Assembly: GCA_020860755.1 (NCBI GenBank)
Contig: JAJBTQ010000023.1
Coordinates: 1-40,881, forward strand
Direction of reading: 5' to 3'
DNA: 40,881 bases
DNA from: Lachnospiraceae bacterium
Lineage (GTDB): Bacteria > Bacillota > Clostridia > Lachnospirales > Lachnospiraceae
Shown: in pieces, positions 15,302 through 23,612 of the stretch
How the letters are laid out: each line of letters begins with the position of its first letter
How positions within the stretch are numbered: position 1 is the stretch's first letter
Notes under the pieces: model-generated
Told to the model about the DNA's origin: nothing
Seen by the model: only the letters and a program-made list of their open reading frames with translations
Databases searched by the model: none
Translations under genes and position numbers: made by a program

Positions 15302-16988
15302 ACATATTTTCCTCCGCATTGTCATAGGCTCTCTCGATCGCGTCCCGATACTCGCTGTAATGCTCTAAGATCTCATCCCGCAAAAGAGTTGACTGCTCCT
15401 TCTGCACGCTCAGCACAACGGTTCTGGCGCGGACCCGGTCAAACAGCCTCAGCACCCGCTCCCGATCTACGCGAACCGCGGCCATGTTCTCCCTCTGGTC
15501 GTACAGCAGCAGAAACACGCTGTTGTACAGCGTCAGCTGGTCGTAAGCGCTCATATCCAGCACGAGGTCGATACTGCCGTCCATCGCCGCGATCAGATCC
15601 AGGTAGCTGCCCTTCGAAGGCTCCTCCTTTCCGACAGGGCCCAGGATATAAGTCCTGTAAAAACTGCAGATCTGATAGTAGCATTCGGACAGGACCGAAT
15701 CCGCGTAGTCCTGCTCCCCGTTCTCATGGTTCGCCGCGAAAAAGGGATATGCTTTCTGGAGCCGGGTGGAAAAGCTGCCATCTTCCTCCCCGTCGGTGTA
15801 ACAGGTAAAGTACAGGATCCCGATGCGGTAATTTAACTCCGCCCCCTCCGCGCCCGCCTCATCTAAGGCATTCCGATTGGCATTGTACAGAGACAAAAAC
15901 GCATCGCTTATCGTCTGGTCAAATATCCCTTCTTCCTCGATCGCTTCGATCATACAGAGATATGCCGTCGTGTCGTCCGGTCGGATCTCAACAGCCTGTG
16001 CATAGTTTTTCAGTTTTTCTTCCAGGGAAAGGGAAGGGATCACGGACACGAGTGTGTCATAGCGATCCCGCCTGATGCGGGTCTCCTCTCCTTTCAGAGA
16101 AAACCCGGTGGTAAAAAGAGCTGCACTTAGAACTGCCGTGGTAAAAAAGATCTTAAGACATCTGCTTTGCCTTTTTCGGTGATCGGCCGTCAGATTTCCG
16201 ATGTGTTCCAGATCATAGAGGAGTTCCTCACAGTTCGGATATCGCTTATCCGGATCGAGCGCCGTGCAGCGGTCGATCACAGCCTCCACCCCCACGGACA
16301 GCTGCGGGTTCCAGTACCGCACCGGACGATACACGTAGCCCGGAGTCCTGGGGCTGACTCCAGTGAGCAGATGGTGCAGTGTCATGCCCAGCGTATAAAT
16401 ATCCGAGCGGGCATCTGTCTGTCGGGATCCGTAATGCTCAGGCGAGGCATAGCCCCTCGTGCCGAGTACCGTCGTGTCCGTGAGACCCTTTGCCTTGTAT
16501 TCCCGGGCAATTCCGAAATCGATGATCTTGATCTGCCCCTCCGAATCGAGCATGATGTTGGCCGGCTTCATGTCCCGGTAGATGATCGGGGGCTTCCGGG
16601 AGTGGAGATAGTTAAGCGCGTCGCAGATCTGCACCGCCCAGTTTAAGACCAGCTTTTCCGGAAGTACTCCGCGTTCTTTTAAGACCCGGTCTAGGGATCT
16701 CCCTTCTATATAATCCATGACGAGATAGATATTCTCCAAATCTTCCGTGATATCCACGATCCGCGGCAGCGCCGGGTGATTCAGCCGCTTCATGATGTCA
16801 GCCTCCGTCAGCAGGCTGTTCTCTATGATCTCCTCATGTTCCCCGTTCCCACACTTTCGGATCTCCTTTACGGCCCACGGCTTACTTATGCGCAGATCCC
16901 AAGCCAGATAAACGACAGACATGCCGCCCGTTCCGATCTGTTTTTGGATCTCGTATTTTTCACCGATCACAGACCCGATCTCAGCCAC
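15294..16988 (-). CDS. Membrane-bound Ser/Thr protein kinase with extracytoplasmic C-terminal domain
   Basis: A 564-residue Hanks-type kinase. The catalytic domain (about 1-265) has the glycine loop GTGGMSVVY, K41, E62, catalytic D139 in IIYRDMKPANIML (a tyrosine replaces the usual His of HRD), DFG at 157-159 and GTRGYASPEHYG. A transmembrane helix lies at about 278-297. The outer part (about 300-564) has no PASTA repeats; it is helical and TPR-like, with repeated short helices. It is translationally coupled to the PP2C gene upstream (8-base overlap) and to the small membrane gene downstream. The pair should control a phosphorylation switch whose outside domain may sense the surface protein or wall. 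Confidence 0.9.
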   Translation of the reverse strand: MAEIGSVIGEKYEIQKQIGTGGMSVVYLAWDLRISKPWAVKEIRKCGNGEHEEIIENSLLTEADIMKRLNHPALPRIVDITEDLENIYLVMDYIEGRSLDRVLKERGVLPEKLVLNWAVQICDALNYLHSRKPPIIYRDMKPANIMLDSEGQIKIIDFGIAREYKAKGLTDTTVLGTRGYASPEHYGSRQTDARSDIYTLGMTLHHLLTGVSPRTPGYVYRPVRYWNPQLSVGVEAVIDRCTALDPDKRYPNCEELLYDLEHIGNLTADHRKRQSRCLKIFFTTAVLSAALFTTGFSLKGEETRIRRDRYDTLVSVIPSLSLEEKLKNYAQAVEIRPDDTTAYLCMIEAIEEEGIFDQTISDAFLSLYNANRNALDEAGAEGAELNYRIGILYFTCYTDGEEDGSFSTRLQKAYPFFAANHENGEQDYADSVLSECYYQICSFYRTYILGPVGKEEPSKGSYLDLIAAMDGSIDLVLDMSAYDQLTLYNSVFLLLYDQRENMAAVRVDRERVLRLFDRVRARTVVLSVQKEQSTLLRDEILEHYSEYRDAIERAYDNAEENMYG

Positions 16989-17778
16989 ATCTTCCCCCTG
17001 CGCGCTTTTGGGACCCGCCCTGTACCCGCACGACGACAGCAGTGATATTGTCCGACTCTCCTCTGGACTTCGCCAGGTCGATCAAGTGCCGCGCTCCGCC
17101 GTGCATAGACTGCCTGCCGTCAAGCAAATCCGGACGGAGCGCGCGCTGCATATCCTCCTCTCTCGTCTCGTGACATAGTCCGTCTGAGCAGAGCAGATAG
17201 ACGCCGGGCCTGGCCTTCCCGTAGATCATCTGCGGCCTGATGGACGGGGAAGCCCCCACGCACTGAAGCAGAACATTTCTCCTCTCGTCCGCCCTTGCCT
17301 GCTCCTCTGTGAGGATGCCTGCACGTACCTCGCGGGCCACCACGGTCTGATCCTCCGTCAACTGCAGCGCATCTGTGTCGATGTGATAGATCCGGGAATC
17401 CCCCACATGGCAGATCAGATAGCTGCCGCCATAAAAAAGGATTCCGGAAAATGTGGTTCCCAGATTGATCTTTTCTTTTTCTCCGTACATCAAAAGTGTC
17501 CGGTTTACATGCGCGAGCATCGCTCCCCACTGCTCCCCGCTCTTTCGCAGATCGGGGAAGGGAGTCTTATTTTGCAGTTCCCGGTCAAACCAGTCGGAGA
17601 CCGCACGGACGGCTGTCGCGCTGGCAAGCTCGCCCCGCGAAAGTCCACCCATCCCGTCACAGACAACGCAAAGCAGTACTTCCCCTTCCGGCGTGTCCGC
17701 ATGGCGGATCAGCAAGCTGTCCTGGTTGGTCTTCCTGTGATTCCCGGTGTCGGTATCAGCCGTAGCCATAAACCTCAT
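16981..17778 (-). CDS. PP2C-family protein phosphatase
   Basis: A 265-residue Mn2+/Mg2+-dependent Ser/Thr phosphatase. The metal-binding motifs are present: D8/D10 with GNHRKTNQD20, CDGMGG at 40-45, HVGDSRIYHI in the middle, SDGL and ESDNITAVVV near the end. It lacks membrane segments, so it acts in the cytoplasm, most simply by reversing the kinase encoded next to it. The genes overlap by 8 bases. AAGGGG precedes the ATG at 17778. It is the first gene of the four-gene operon; the promoter is probably in 17779-17900 but I cannot place it surely. Confidence 0.92.
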   Translation of the reverse strand: MRFMATADTDTGNHRKTNQDSLLIRHADTPEGEVLLCVVCDGMGGLSRGELASATAVRAVSDWFDRELQNKTPFPDLRKSGEQWGAMLAHVNRTLLMYGEKEKINLGTTFSGILFYGGSYLICHVGDSRIYHIDTDALQLTEDQTVVAREVRAGILTEEQARADERRNVLLQCVGASPSIRPQMIYGKARPGVYLLCSDGLCHETREEDMQRALRPDLLDGRQSMHGGARHLIDLAKSRGESDNITAVVVRVQGGSQKRAGGRCG

Positions 17779-17905
17779 CGCGAAATACCCCTTATGAAAA
17801 TGGTAAATATCGGAATTCTAAAAGATAAGCTGGACAGATACGTCCAAAAGATATGTTTCAGATACAAAAAGTATAATACAGATTTTTTTAAATGTCATCT
17901 CGGAA

Positions 17906-17971
17906 AACCCGCCAAAAAATATTTCAGTTCCCTTGGTAAAAAGTTATGAAACATTTTTTCTCCGGCGGGTT
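17906..17971. repeat. Inverted repeat with long loop between gltX and the PP2C gene
   Basis: AACCCGCC (17906-17913) and GGCGGGTT (17964-17971) are exact inverted copies, 50 bases apart. The right copy runs into six T on the plus strand, but both flanking genes are on the minus strand. The loop is long for a terminator. Function undecided; possibly a decayed or complex terminator. Nothing else is evident in 17779-18001. Confidence 0.4.
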
Positions 17972-18001
17972 TTTTGACAGCAGCCATAAACGCAGCCGCA
18001 T

Positions 18002-19720
18002 TCAAAGGCGCTTTTGTGCCAGCTTAAGACGTGCACGGATCCGGTCCGTCCCCATCACCTGCATGATCTGATACAGGTCCGGCGTATTCCTGCGGCCGGT
18101 CAGTCCGACCCGAAGCGCGGTGCTCACATCGCCCACATGTCCCGGCCAGGCCTCCTTGTCCTGCTTCCAGATTTTCACTTCACGGGCATAGCCGATCCGC
18201 TCGGCGAGATCCTTCATCCGCTCGAACCACTGCCCATTGTCGTCCGCTGCGTTATAATATTCATCTACATACAGCGTAAAAATTTTTGTCAGTGTCTCCT
18301 TATCGGAGATCACCTGATACTCGTACTCTATGTCAGTGCTTTCAAACACATCGTCATACATATAGAAGATATAGTCCCTGACATCGGACCATCTCCCGAT
18401 GTCCTTCCGCTTCTTTTTGATATCGGCGCCGCGCTCGATGCCGAACACCCGGAGGGAATAGTCCTCGTCCTGAAGCATAGCGCAAAGCACGTCGTCGTAG
18501 CGCTTTGCCCAGGCATACACATCGTTGTATACCTTCTGCGCGGAAAAACGCGAGATGACATTTTTGGATACGTCGATCAGCTTATCCATGTCGAACAGCG
18601 CCCCCTCCGTTGTGCTCATCTTTTTCCATGCAAAGGGGAAGTCGTACAGATCCGCGTTCTCGTTATTGCGCCTCCACATCTCAAAATCGGAGTTCGCGAT
18701 GGTCATCAGATACTCTTTTACGGACTCGGCGGGGATCCCTTCCTCGTGGTAGTAGCTGACTGCCGCCTCCGGATCCTTCCGCTTGCTGATCTTGCGCTTG
18801 GTCATGACCGGCTCTCCGCTCTCGTCGAGGACCGGCTGCCCTTCCGCATCCGTCTTGACATCATTTTTCAGCATCGGAGCGTAATGGCAGTACTTCGGCG
18901 CCTTGAATCCGAGTGCATAAAATAACTCTAAGTGGAGCGGAACCGAAGTAAACCACTCGTTTGAGCGAATCACGTGGGTCGTTCTCATCAAATGATCGTC
19001 CACTGCGTGCGCAAAGTGGTAGGTCGGAAGCCCATCGCCCTTTATAAGGACAACGTCCATGATGTTCTGCGGCATCTCAGTCTTGCCCTTGACCAGATCC
19101 TTTACCGTGATCTTGCCGTCAGGCTTTCCGGTCGACTTAAACCGAATGACATAGGGGTCACCGTTTTGGATGCGCTTTGCGGCTTCATCCTCGGGATAGT
19201 CCCGATAGATCGCCCACTCGCCGTAGTATCCTATCGTGTCAAGGCCGGCCTCCTCCTGCTTTTTCCGGAGATCGGCCAGATCCTCCTCTGTGGCAAAACA
19301 GGGGTAGGCCCGGTCGTTTTCGATGAGATACTTCGCATATGCCTCATAGATCTCTTGGCGCAGTGTCTGCCGGTATGGCCCATAGGCGCCGACAGACTCT
19401 GTCTCTCCAGTCATACCCTCATCAAATGCGATGTCAAAGTCACGCATGGCATCGAGGATTCCTGCAACGCCGTTTTCGATCGTTCTTTTTTGGTCCGTGT
19501 CCTCGATCCGGAGGATCAGCACACCCTTCGACTGCTTCACGAGCAGAGTCTCTATGATACACTGTTCCAGCGCCCCGATGTGGACAAAACCGGTCGGGCT
19601 GGGCGCAAAACGCGTCACTACCGCCCCCTCCGGGAGCTCCCGTGCCGGATATTTTTCTTCATAATAAGAGACATCCTCCGCCCCCGGAAAGATCAGATCC
19701 GCAAGTTCCTGTTTATTCAT
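18002..19720 (-). CDS. gltX: Glutamate--tRNA ligase
   Basis: A 572-residue class I aminoacyl-tRNA synthetase. The HIGH element is H47-I-G-A in RFAPSPTGFVHIGAL and the KMSKS element is KRKISKRK at 308-315. FAHAVDDHLMRTTHVIRSNEW is shared by the family. It is longer than the usual 480-500-residue GltX and of the clostridial form. The absence of a full GlnRS signature and the clostridial context suggest the non-discriminating or discriminating status depends on gatCAB elsewhere. It follows trxA and a small gene on the same strand. Confidence 0.92.
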   Translation of the reverse strand: MNKQELADLIFPGAEDVSYYEEKYPARELPEGAVVTRFAPSPTGFVHIGALEQCIIETLLVKQSKGVLILRIEDTDQKRTIENGVAGILDAMRDFDIAFDEGMTGETESVGAYGPYRQTLRQEIYEAYAKYLIENDRAYPCFATEEDLADLRKKQEEAGLDTIGYYGEWAIYRDYPEDEAAKRIQNGDPYVIRFKSTGKPDGKITVKDLVKGKTEMPQNIMDVVLIKGDGLPTYHFAHAVDDHLMRTTHVIRSNEWFTSVPLHLELFYALGFKAPKYCHYAPMLKNDVKTDAEGQPVLDESGEPVMTKRKISKRKDPEAAVSYYHEEGIPAESVKEYLMTIANSDFEMWRRNNENADLYDFPFAWKKMSTTEGALFDMDKLIDVSKNVISRFSAQKVYNDVYAWAKRYDDVLCAMLQDEDYSLRVFGIERGADIKKKRKDIGRWSDVRDYIFYMYDDVFESTDIEYEYQVISDKETLTKIFTLYVDEYYNAADDNGQWFERMKDLAERIGYAREVKIWKQDKEAWPGHVGDVSTALRVGLTGRRNTPDLYQIMQVMGTDRIRARLKLAQKRL

Positions 19721-19747
19721 AGCGATATCCTCCGCGCCGCACTGCGC

Positions 19748-19972
19748 TCAATAAACCTTGTCAATGTCTTCCAGGCCGTATGTGTCCAGAAACTCCTGCA
19801 GATCCTTCTGGTCGTGGATAAACGCGATCTCTTCCACCTCGCCGGTCTGGATATTGCGAAATCCGGCCACCTGCTCTCCGTTGCAGATACTGCACTTTAA
19901 GATCGGCTTCCATATGGAGCGGTCATACTCTTTGTGCTCGATGTAAGACTTTTTCTTCTTTTTTTGAAACAT
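19748..19972 (-). CDS. Small conserved-looking hypothetical protein with one CxxC
   Basis: About 74 residues: a lysine run (MFQKKKKKSYIEHKEYD), then WKPILKCSICNGEQVAGF with a single CxxC, then an acidic helical end. I chose the ATG at 19972 because GGTGAG lies just upstream; a GTG three codons earlier is in frame but has no ribosome site. The strand-turn pattern (GEQVAGFRNIQTGEVEE) suggests a small beta domain. Similar short proteins occur in Lachnospiraceae and are sometimes mislabelled aspartate dehydrogenase, for which there is no support. It lies 27 bases before gltX. Confidence 0.65.
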   Translation of the reverse strand: MFQKKKKKSYIEHKEYDRSIWKPILKCSICNGEQVAGFRNIQTGEVEEIAFIHDQKDLQEFLDTYGLEDIDKVY

Positions 19973-20035
19973 CTCTCTCACCTGTATTTTCTTTCGGCCG
20001 GGATGGACAAAGTCCCGCTGCCTCCTGTCTGGTCT

Positions 20036-20344
20036 CTAGCCGAGCAGAGCCAAAATCTGCGCTTTCGGCATTGCGCCGACTGCCTGATTGGCAAGCTCTC
20101 CGTTCTTGAACACGAGCAGTGTGGGAATGCTCATAACCTGAAACTCAACGGCCAGCCCCTGCTCTTCATCCACGTTGACTTTGCCCACCTTGATATCGGA
20201 GCGCTCTTCGGCGATCTCGTCGACGATCGGGCTTACCATCTGACAAGGTCCGCACCAGCTTGCCCAAAAATCGAGCAGAACCGGCTTGTCACAGTTTAAC
20301 ACTTCATCCGCAAAATTTGCGCTTGTGATCGTTACTACACTCAT
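20036..20344 (-). CDS. trxA: Thioredoxin
   Basis: A 102-residue cytoplasmic thioredoxin. The active site is W30-C31-G-P-C34, with cis-proline in SIPTLLVF and the FKNGE turn after it. It uses electrons from thioredoxin reductase to reduce protein disulfides. GGAGGAAAAA precedes the ATG. It is the first gene of a probable trxA-hypothetical-gltX transcript and is divergent from the PTS gene. Confidence 0.96.
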   Translation of the reverse strand: MSVVTITSANFADEVLNCDKPVLLDFWASWCGPCQMVSPIVDEIAEERSDIKVGKVNVDEEQGLAVEFQVMSIPTLLVFKNGELANQAVGAMPKAQILALLG

Positions 20345-20459
20345 AACATTTTTCCTCCTGCAGTTCGCTTTACTTTCTTTTCTTAGTATAATCCCTTTTT
20401 ATCCGCTTATCCACCAAAATTTTTATCCCTGCGCAAAACGGCTCCCCACCCGCTAAAAC

Positions 20460-20489
20460 TTGACATGCAGCCAAAAAATATAGTATAGT
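20460..20489 (+). promoter_or_regulatory. Promoter of the PTS IIC-like gene
   Basis: TTGACA (20460-20465), 18-base spacer, TATAGT (20484-20489). The leader to the ATG is about 40 bases and holds GGAGG. Confidence 0.7.
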
Positions 20490-20537
20490 ACGCTGTAAGA
20501 TGTCAAGACACCTGTCAATATATTGTGGAGGCTTATC

Positions 20538-21629
20538 ATGGAGAGGGTAAAAGCTCTGTTAAAAAAGAAAAATATTGAGATATCCTGGAGGAAGTACGGC
20601 ATAGACGCCCTGGGCGCCATGGCGCAGGGTCTGTTCTGCACGCTGCTGATCGGAACGATCCTGGATACGCTGGGCACTCAGCTGCACATCCCATTTCTCG
20701 CGATGACCATTGCAAACATCAATGGGGTCGACTACACCGTCGGCGGACTTGCCTCGGCCCTTAGCGGGCCGGCCATGGCTATCGCGATCGGTTTTGCGCT
20801 CGAGAGTCCTCCCCTCGTGCTGTTCTCCCTGACTGCGGTCGGGTTTGCAGCCAACGCGCTTGGAGGCGCCGGAGGGCCTCTGGCCGTCTATTTTATCGCG
20901 ATCATCGCGGCGGAATTCGGCAAGCTGGTCTCCAAATCGACAAAAGTGGATATCCTCGTGACGCCGCTTGTCACGATAGGGGTGGGCGTGCTGGTCTCTG
21001 CCCTGCTCGCCCCGTTTCTCGGATTTGTCGCAACAAAGTTCGGCTCTCTCATCATGGTCGCCACAAACCTGCGGCCGTTCTGGATGGGCATCTTAGTCTC
21101 TGTCCTGGTGGGCATGGCTCTGACACTGCCCATCTCCTCCGCGGCGATCTGTGCCGCGCTGGGGCTGACCGGCTTAGCCGGCGGTGCCGCTTTGGCGGGC
21201 TGCTGTGCCCAGATGGTCGGGTTTGCCTTTATGTCCTTTCGGGAGAACCGCGTCGGCGGTCTCGTCTCCCAGGGGATCGGGACTTCCATGCTGCAGATGA
21301 GCAATATCCTAAAAAATCCCAAGATATGGATCGCACCGATCATAACCGCCGCCATCACAGGACCTCTTGCCACCTGTTTCTTCCATCTGGAGATGAACGG
21401 AACGCCTGTGTCCTCCGGCATGGGGACCTGTGGACTGGTGGGGCCGATCGGAGTCTATACCGGCTGGGCCACGGATGTCGCGGAAGGATTAAAGGCGGGT
21501 ATCACAGCATTTGACTGGGTCGGACTCATCCTGATCGCCTTTGCCATTCCCGCTGTCGTCTGCCCGCTGATCTGCTTTGTGATGCGGCGGGCCGGCTGGG
21601 TAAAGGAGGGCGACCTGAAACTGGAATGA
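20538..21629 (+). CDS. PTS IIC-like membrane permease (EIIC_2 family)
   Basis: A 363-residue polytopic membrane protein with about nine or ten hydrophobic segments, rich in Gly/Ala, with phrases such as GGLASALSGPAMAIAIGF and GTSMLQMSNILKNPKIW. This matches the stand-alone EIIC_2 branch of phosphotransferase permeases. No IIA or IIB domain or gene is nearby, so it may act as a simple transporter or borrow other PTS components. The ATG at 20538 is chosen because GGAGG lies 7 bases upstream. Substrate unknown. Confidence 0.8.
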   Translation: MERVKALLKKKNIEISWRKYGIDALGAMAQGLFCTLLIGTILDTLGTQLHIPFLAMTIANINGVDYTVGGLASALSGPAMAIAIGFALESPPLVLFSLTAVGFAANALGGAGGPLAVYFIAIIAAEFGKLVSKSTKVDILVTPLVTIGVGVLVSALLAPFLGFVATKFGSLIMVATNLRPFWMGILVSVLVGMALTLPISSAAICAALGLTGLAGGAALAGCCAQMVGFAFMSFRENRVGGLVSQGIGTSMLQMSNILKNPKIWIAPIITAAITGPLATCFFHLEMNGTPVSSGMGTCGLVGPIGVYTGWATDVAEGLKAGITAFDWVGLILIAFAIPAVVCPLICFVMRRAGWVKEGDLKLE

Positions 21630-21642
21630 CCTCCTGTACCGA

Positions 21643-22149
21643 TCAATCTTGTTTTTTTAAGTCGATCAACCGTCCCCAGTCCTCCACAAGCCGCGGCAGA
21701 CTCCACGCCGCATTGGCGGGGCTGGTGGACGGTAATTTTGTGATCTCCCGTCCCAGACTCGGATAGCAGTATTTCATATACAGCTCGTATGCCTTCAATC
21801 CGTTGGCGCAGATCTCCCGGATCGGGGCGCCATCCAAGACAACACTCAGATCATTTGCCGTGACGTTTCGGATCGAGCTGTCGCTGGAGCCCGCAATCTC
21901 GCACTCCGCGATCACATCCCAGACAGCGATATGGCAGCGCAGCAAAAAATCTCTCTTCTCGGGGACTGTCTCCGGCACATCTTCCCCGGTCAGTGCCGCC
22001 GTCACACTCCAAAACCGGTTCTGTGGATTGCCGTAATAAAAATGGTTATCCCGGGACTTCACCGACGGAAAGGTCCCAAGGATCAAAATCTCCGAATCAC
22101 CGTCAAAAACCGGCTCAAACATGTGCGATATTTTCTGATAATCCTGCAT
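21643..22149 (-). CDS. DNA-deoxyinosine/hypoxanthine glycosylase (UDG superfamily)
   Basis: A 168-residue base-excision enzyme of the uracil-DNA glycosylase fold. The catalytic-site strand ILGTFPSVKSR and FYYGNPQNRFW at about 37-47 are characteristic of the hypoxanthine-DNA glycosylase subfamily; LPSTSPANA near residue 140 forms the second DNA-contact loop. It would remove deaminated adenine (hypoxanthine) or related lesions from DNA. It converges on the PTS gene with a 13-base gap and no clear terminator. Confidence 0.85.
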   Translation of the reverse strand: MQDYQKISHMFEPVFDGDSEILILGTFPSVKSRDNHFYYGNPQNRFWSVTAALTGEDVPETVPEKRDFLLRCHIAVWDVIAECEIAGSSDSSIRNVTANDLSVVLDGAPIREICANGLKAYELYMKYCYPSLGREITKLPSTSPANAAWSLPRLVEDWGRLIDLKKQD

Positions 22150-22412
22150 GAAAACGCCCTCATTTTTTGTGTTCTGTATCTTATAGTATCAACATTTCTT
22201 CTCTTGTGCAAATCGCTGAATTTTTATCCGCTCATCCGAAAAAATTCCCTTTTTGCAGGCACACATTTTAATAAGAACATACAGGAAATTATCCTTTGTG
22301 CACCTTAGACAAAGACAAAAATAGTCGAAAAATGCGAGCTAAAATTTAAATAGACTTTGCTGTGCCGTCATGCTATACTTCTCTCACAACCATTTCAGAC
22401 AAGGAGGACTAT

Positions 22413-22790
22413 ATGGCTCTTACACAACAGGATCTTCAATCAGTATCCGACTTATTAAACCCCCTTGAAACTCATATTCAAAGTCTTCAAAAAGATGTGC
22501 TGGACATGCGGCAGGACATGACAGACATGCGGCAGGACATGACAGACATGCGGCAGGACATAACAGACATGCGGCAGGACATACAGGGACTCTCTCAGAG
22601 GATCTCCTCCGTAGAGATGCATCTCGAAAATGAGACAGACCGCAATATCCAGCTGCTTGCAGAAAACCATCTTGATCTGGTCGACAAGCTGAACACCGCG
22701 GTTGACGCGCACCGAAAGGATCTGATCTTTGAAGTGCAGATCTCCGACCTCCAGTCCAGAATGCGGCGGCTGGAAGAAGCTCGCACCTGA
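22413..22790 (+). CDS. Coiled-coil protein with tandem heptad repeat
   Basis: A 125-residue soluble protein that is helical nearly throughout. Residues about 31-58 are four copies of a heptad, D-M-R-Q-D-(M/I)-(T/Q), encoded by a 21-bp tandem repeat. A further coiled coil (QRISSVEMHLENETD, then LLAENHLDLVDKLN) follows. No enzymatic motif is present. AAGGAGG precedes the ATG at 22413; a TTG-type upstream extension is unlikely. The product probably oligomerises. Role unknown. Confidence 0.75.
   Translation: MALTQQDLQSVSDLLNPLETHIQSLQKDVLDMRQDMTDMRQDMTDMRQDITDMRQDIQGLSQRISSVEMHLENETDRNIQLLAENHLDLVDKLNTAVDAHRKDLIFEVQISDLQSRMRRLEEART
22503..22586 (+). repeat. 21-bp tandem repeat, four copies
   Basis: The unit GACATGCGGCAGGACATGAC (plus A) recurs at 22503, 22524, 22545 and 22566; the first two copies are exact and the later ones differ by one or two bases. 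The period equals seven codons, so gain or loss of copies keeps the frame and the coiled-coil phase. Confidence 0.9.
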
Positions 22791-22824
22791 CCCTGCTTTT
22801 TCTCTATGTAAAGACAGGTTGCTT

Positions 22825-22859
22825 AAAATCCCCTCTGACTCCATGTCAGAGGGGATTTT
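22825..22859. terminator. Strong bidirectional terminator
   Basis: AAAATCCCCTCTGAC (22825-22839) and GTCAGAGGGGATTTT (22845-22859) are a perfect 15-bp stem with a 5-base loop, with T tracts on both strands. It separates the convergent coiled-coil gene and the YczE-like gene at the end of the pot-like operon. Confidence 0.9.
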
Positions 22860-22875
22860 CCGGTACTAAAACATG

Positions 22876-23556
22876 TCAACTCCGCTTTTGAAGCGTTCCA
22901 TGCAAAAACGGTTCGGAAAATTTTCGGTTAAACCAATCGATCAGCGGACCCAAAAAACACGCCGCGACGATCGTTCCGATCCCGACTACGGACAGGATCT
23001 CCACCAGCCCGGCGCCGGATAAAAGAAGCAGGATCACGGCGGCGACTACGCAGCTAACATCCCCCACGACCCGGACAACCCGAAACTGTCCTTTTTGCCA
23101 GGTGCCCGTAATGATCAGAGCGATCGCGTCGTAGGGAGGCACGCCCAGATCGGCTGTAAAGTAGACGGACAGAGAAAAACAAAGAATCAGGATTCCCAGG
23201 ATCAGCAGCACGATCCTCCCGGCAATGCCGAGATCCGGGAACCAGAGATACAGGATGCGCTGCGTGCCATCTACGATATAGCCCACCAGGAGCATATTCA
23301 GCAGCGTACCTATCCCGATCTTATGCCAGTCCGCGATCAGGACGAACACCAGGATCAACAGGCATACGATCAGATAGAGTGTGCCGTAGGAGAGCGGGAC
23401 GAGCCGGTTAAGTCCGGTCACAAAGGCCGTAAATACGTCCACACCCAGACAGGCCCGCAGCATCATGCCTGCGGCGATTCCACACACCACACCGCCGGAC
23501 AGGCACATCAGCAATCTCCTGCGAAAATTCTCAATCGTGCGCAGTTTTTCTATCAC
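22876..23556 (-). CDS. YczE/YitT-like five-helix membrane protein
   Basis: About 226 residues with five to six transmembrane segments. Phrases typical of the YczE-like family are GVDVFTAFVTGL, LGVPPYDAIALII and a GIGTIVAACFLGPLIDWF ending. I place the start at GTG 23556 (then IEKLRTIENF) because TGGAGGGA lies just upstream; the frame is open further but that part runs over the end of the binding-protein gene and has no ribosome site. It is 56 bases downstream of the potD-like gene and probably in its transcript. Function unknown; a transport or export role is a guess. Confidence 0.75.
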   Translation of the reverse strand: MIEKLRTIENFRRRLLMCLSGGVVCGIAAGMMLRACLGVDVFTAFVTGLNRLVPLSYGTLYLIVCLLILVFVLIADWHKIGIGTLLNMLLVGYIVDGTQRILYLWFPDLGIAGRIVLLILGILILCFSLSVYFTADLGVPPYDAIALIITGTWQKGQFRVVRVVGDVSCVVAAVILLLLSGAGLVEILSVVGIGTIVAACFLGPLIDWFNRKFSEPFLHGTLQKRS

Positions 23557-23612
23557 AATTCCCTCCACATGACAACCCGCTCCGCCAAAAGCTGGGCTTT
23601 CATATCTATCTT

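Noticed and set aside
18014-18925. 303-codon plus-strand frame opposite gltX
   Set aside because: Antisense to an essential enzyme with clear motifs; no start signals.
22503-22586. CRISPR-like repeat array
   Set aside because: The 21-base units are adjacent with no spacers and lie in frame in a gene.
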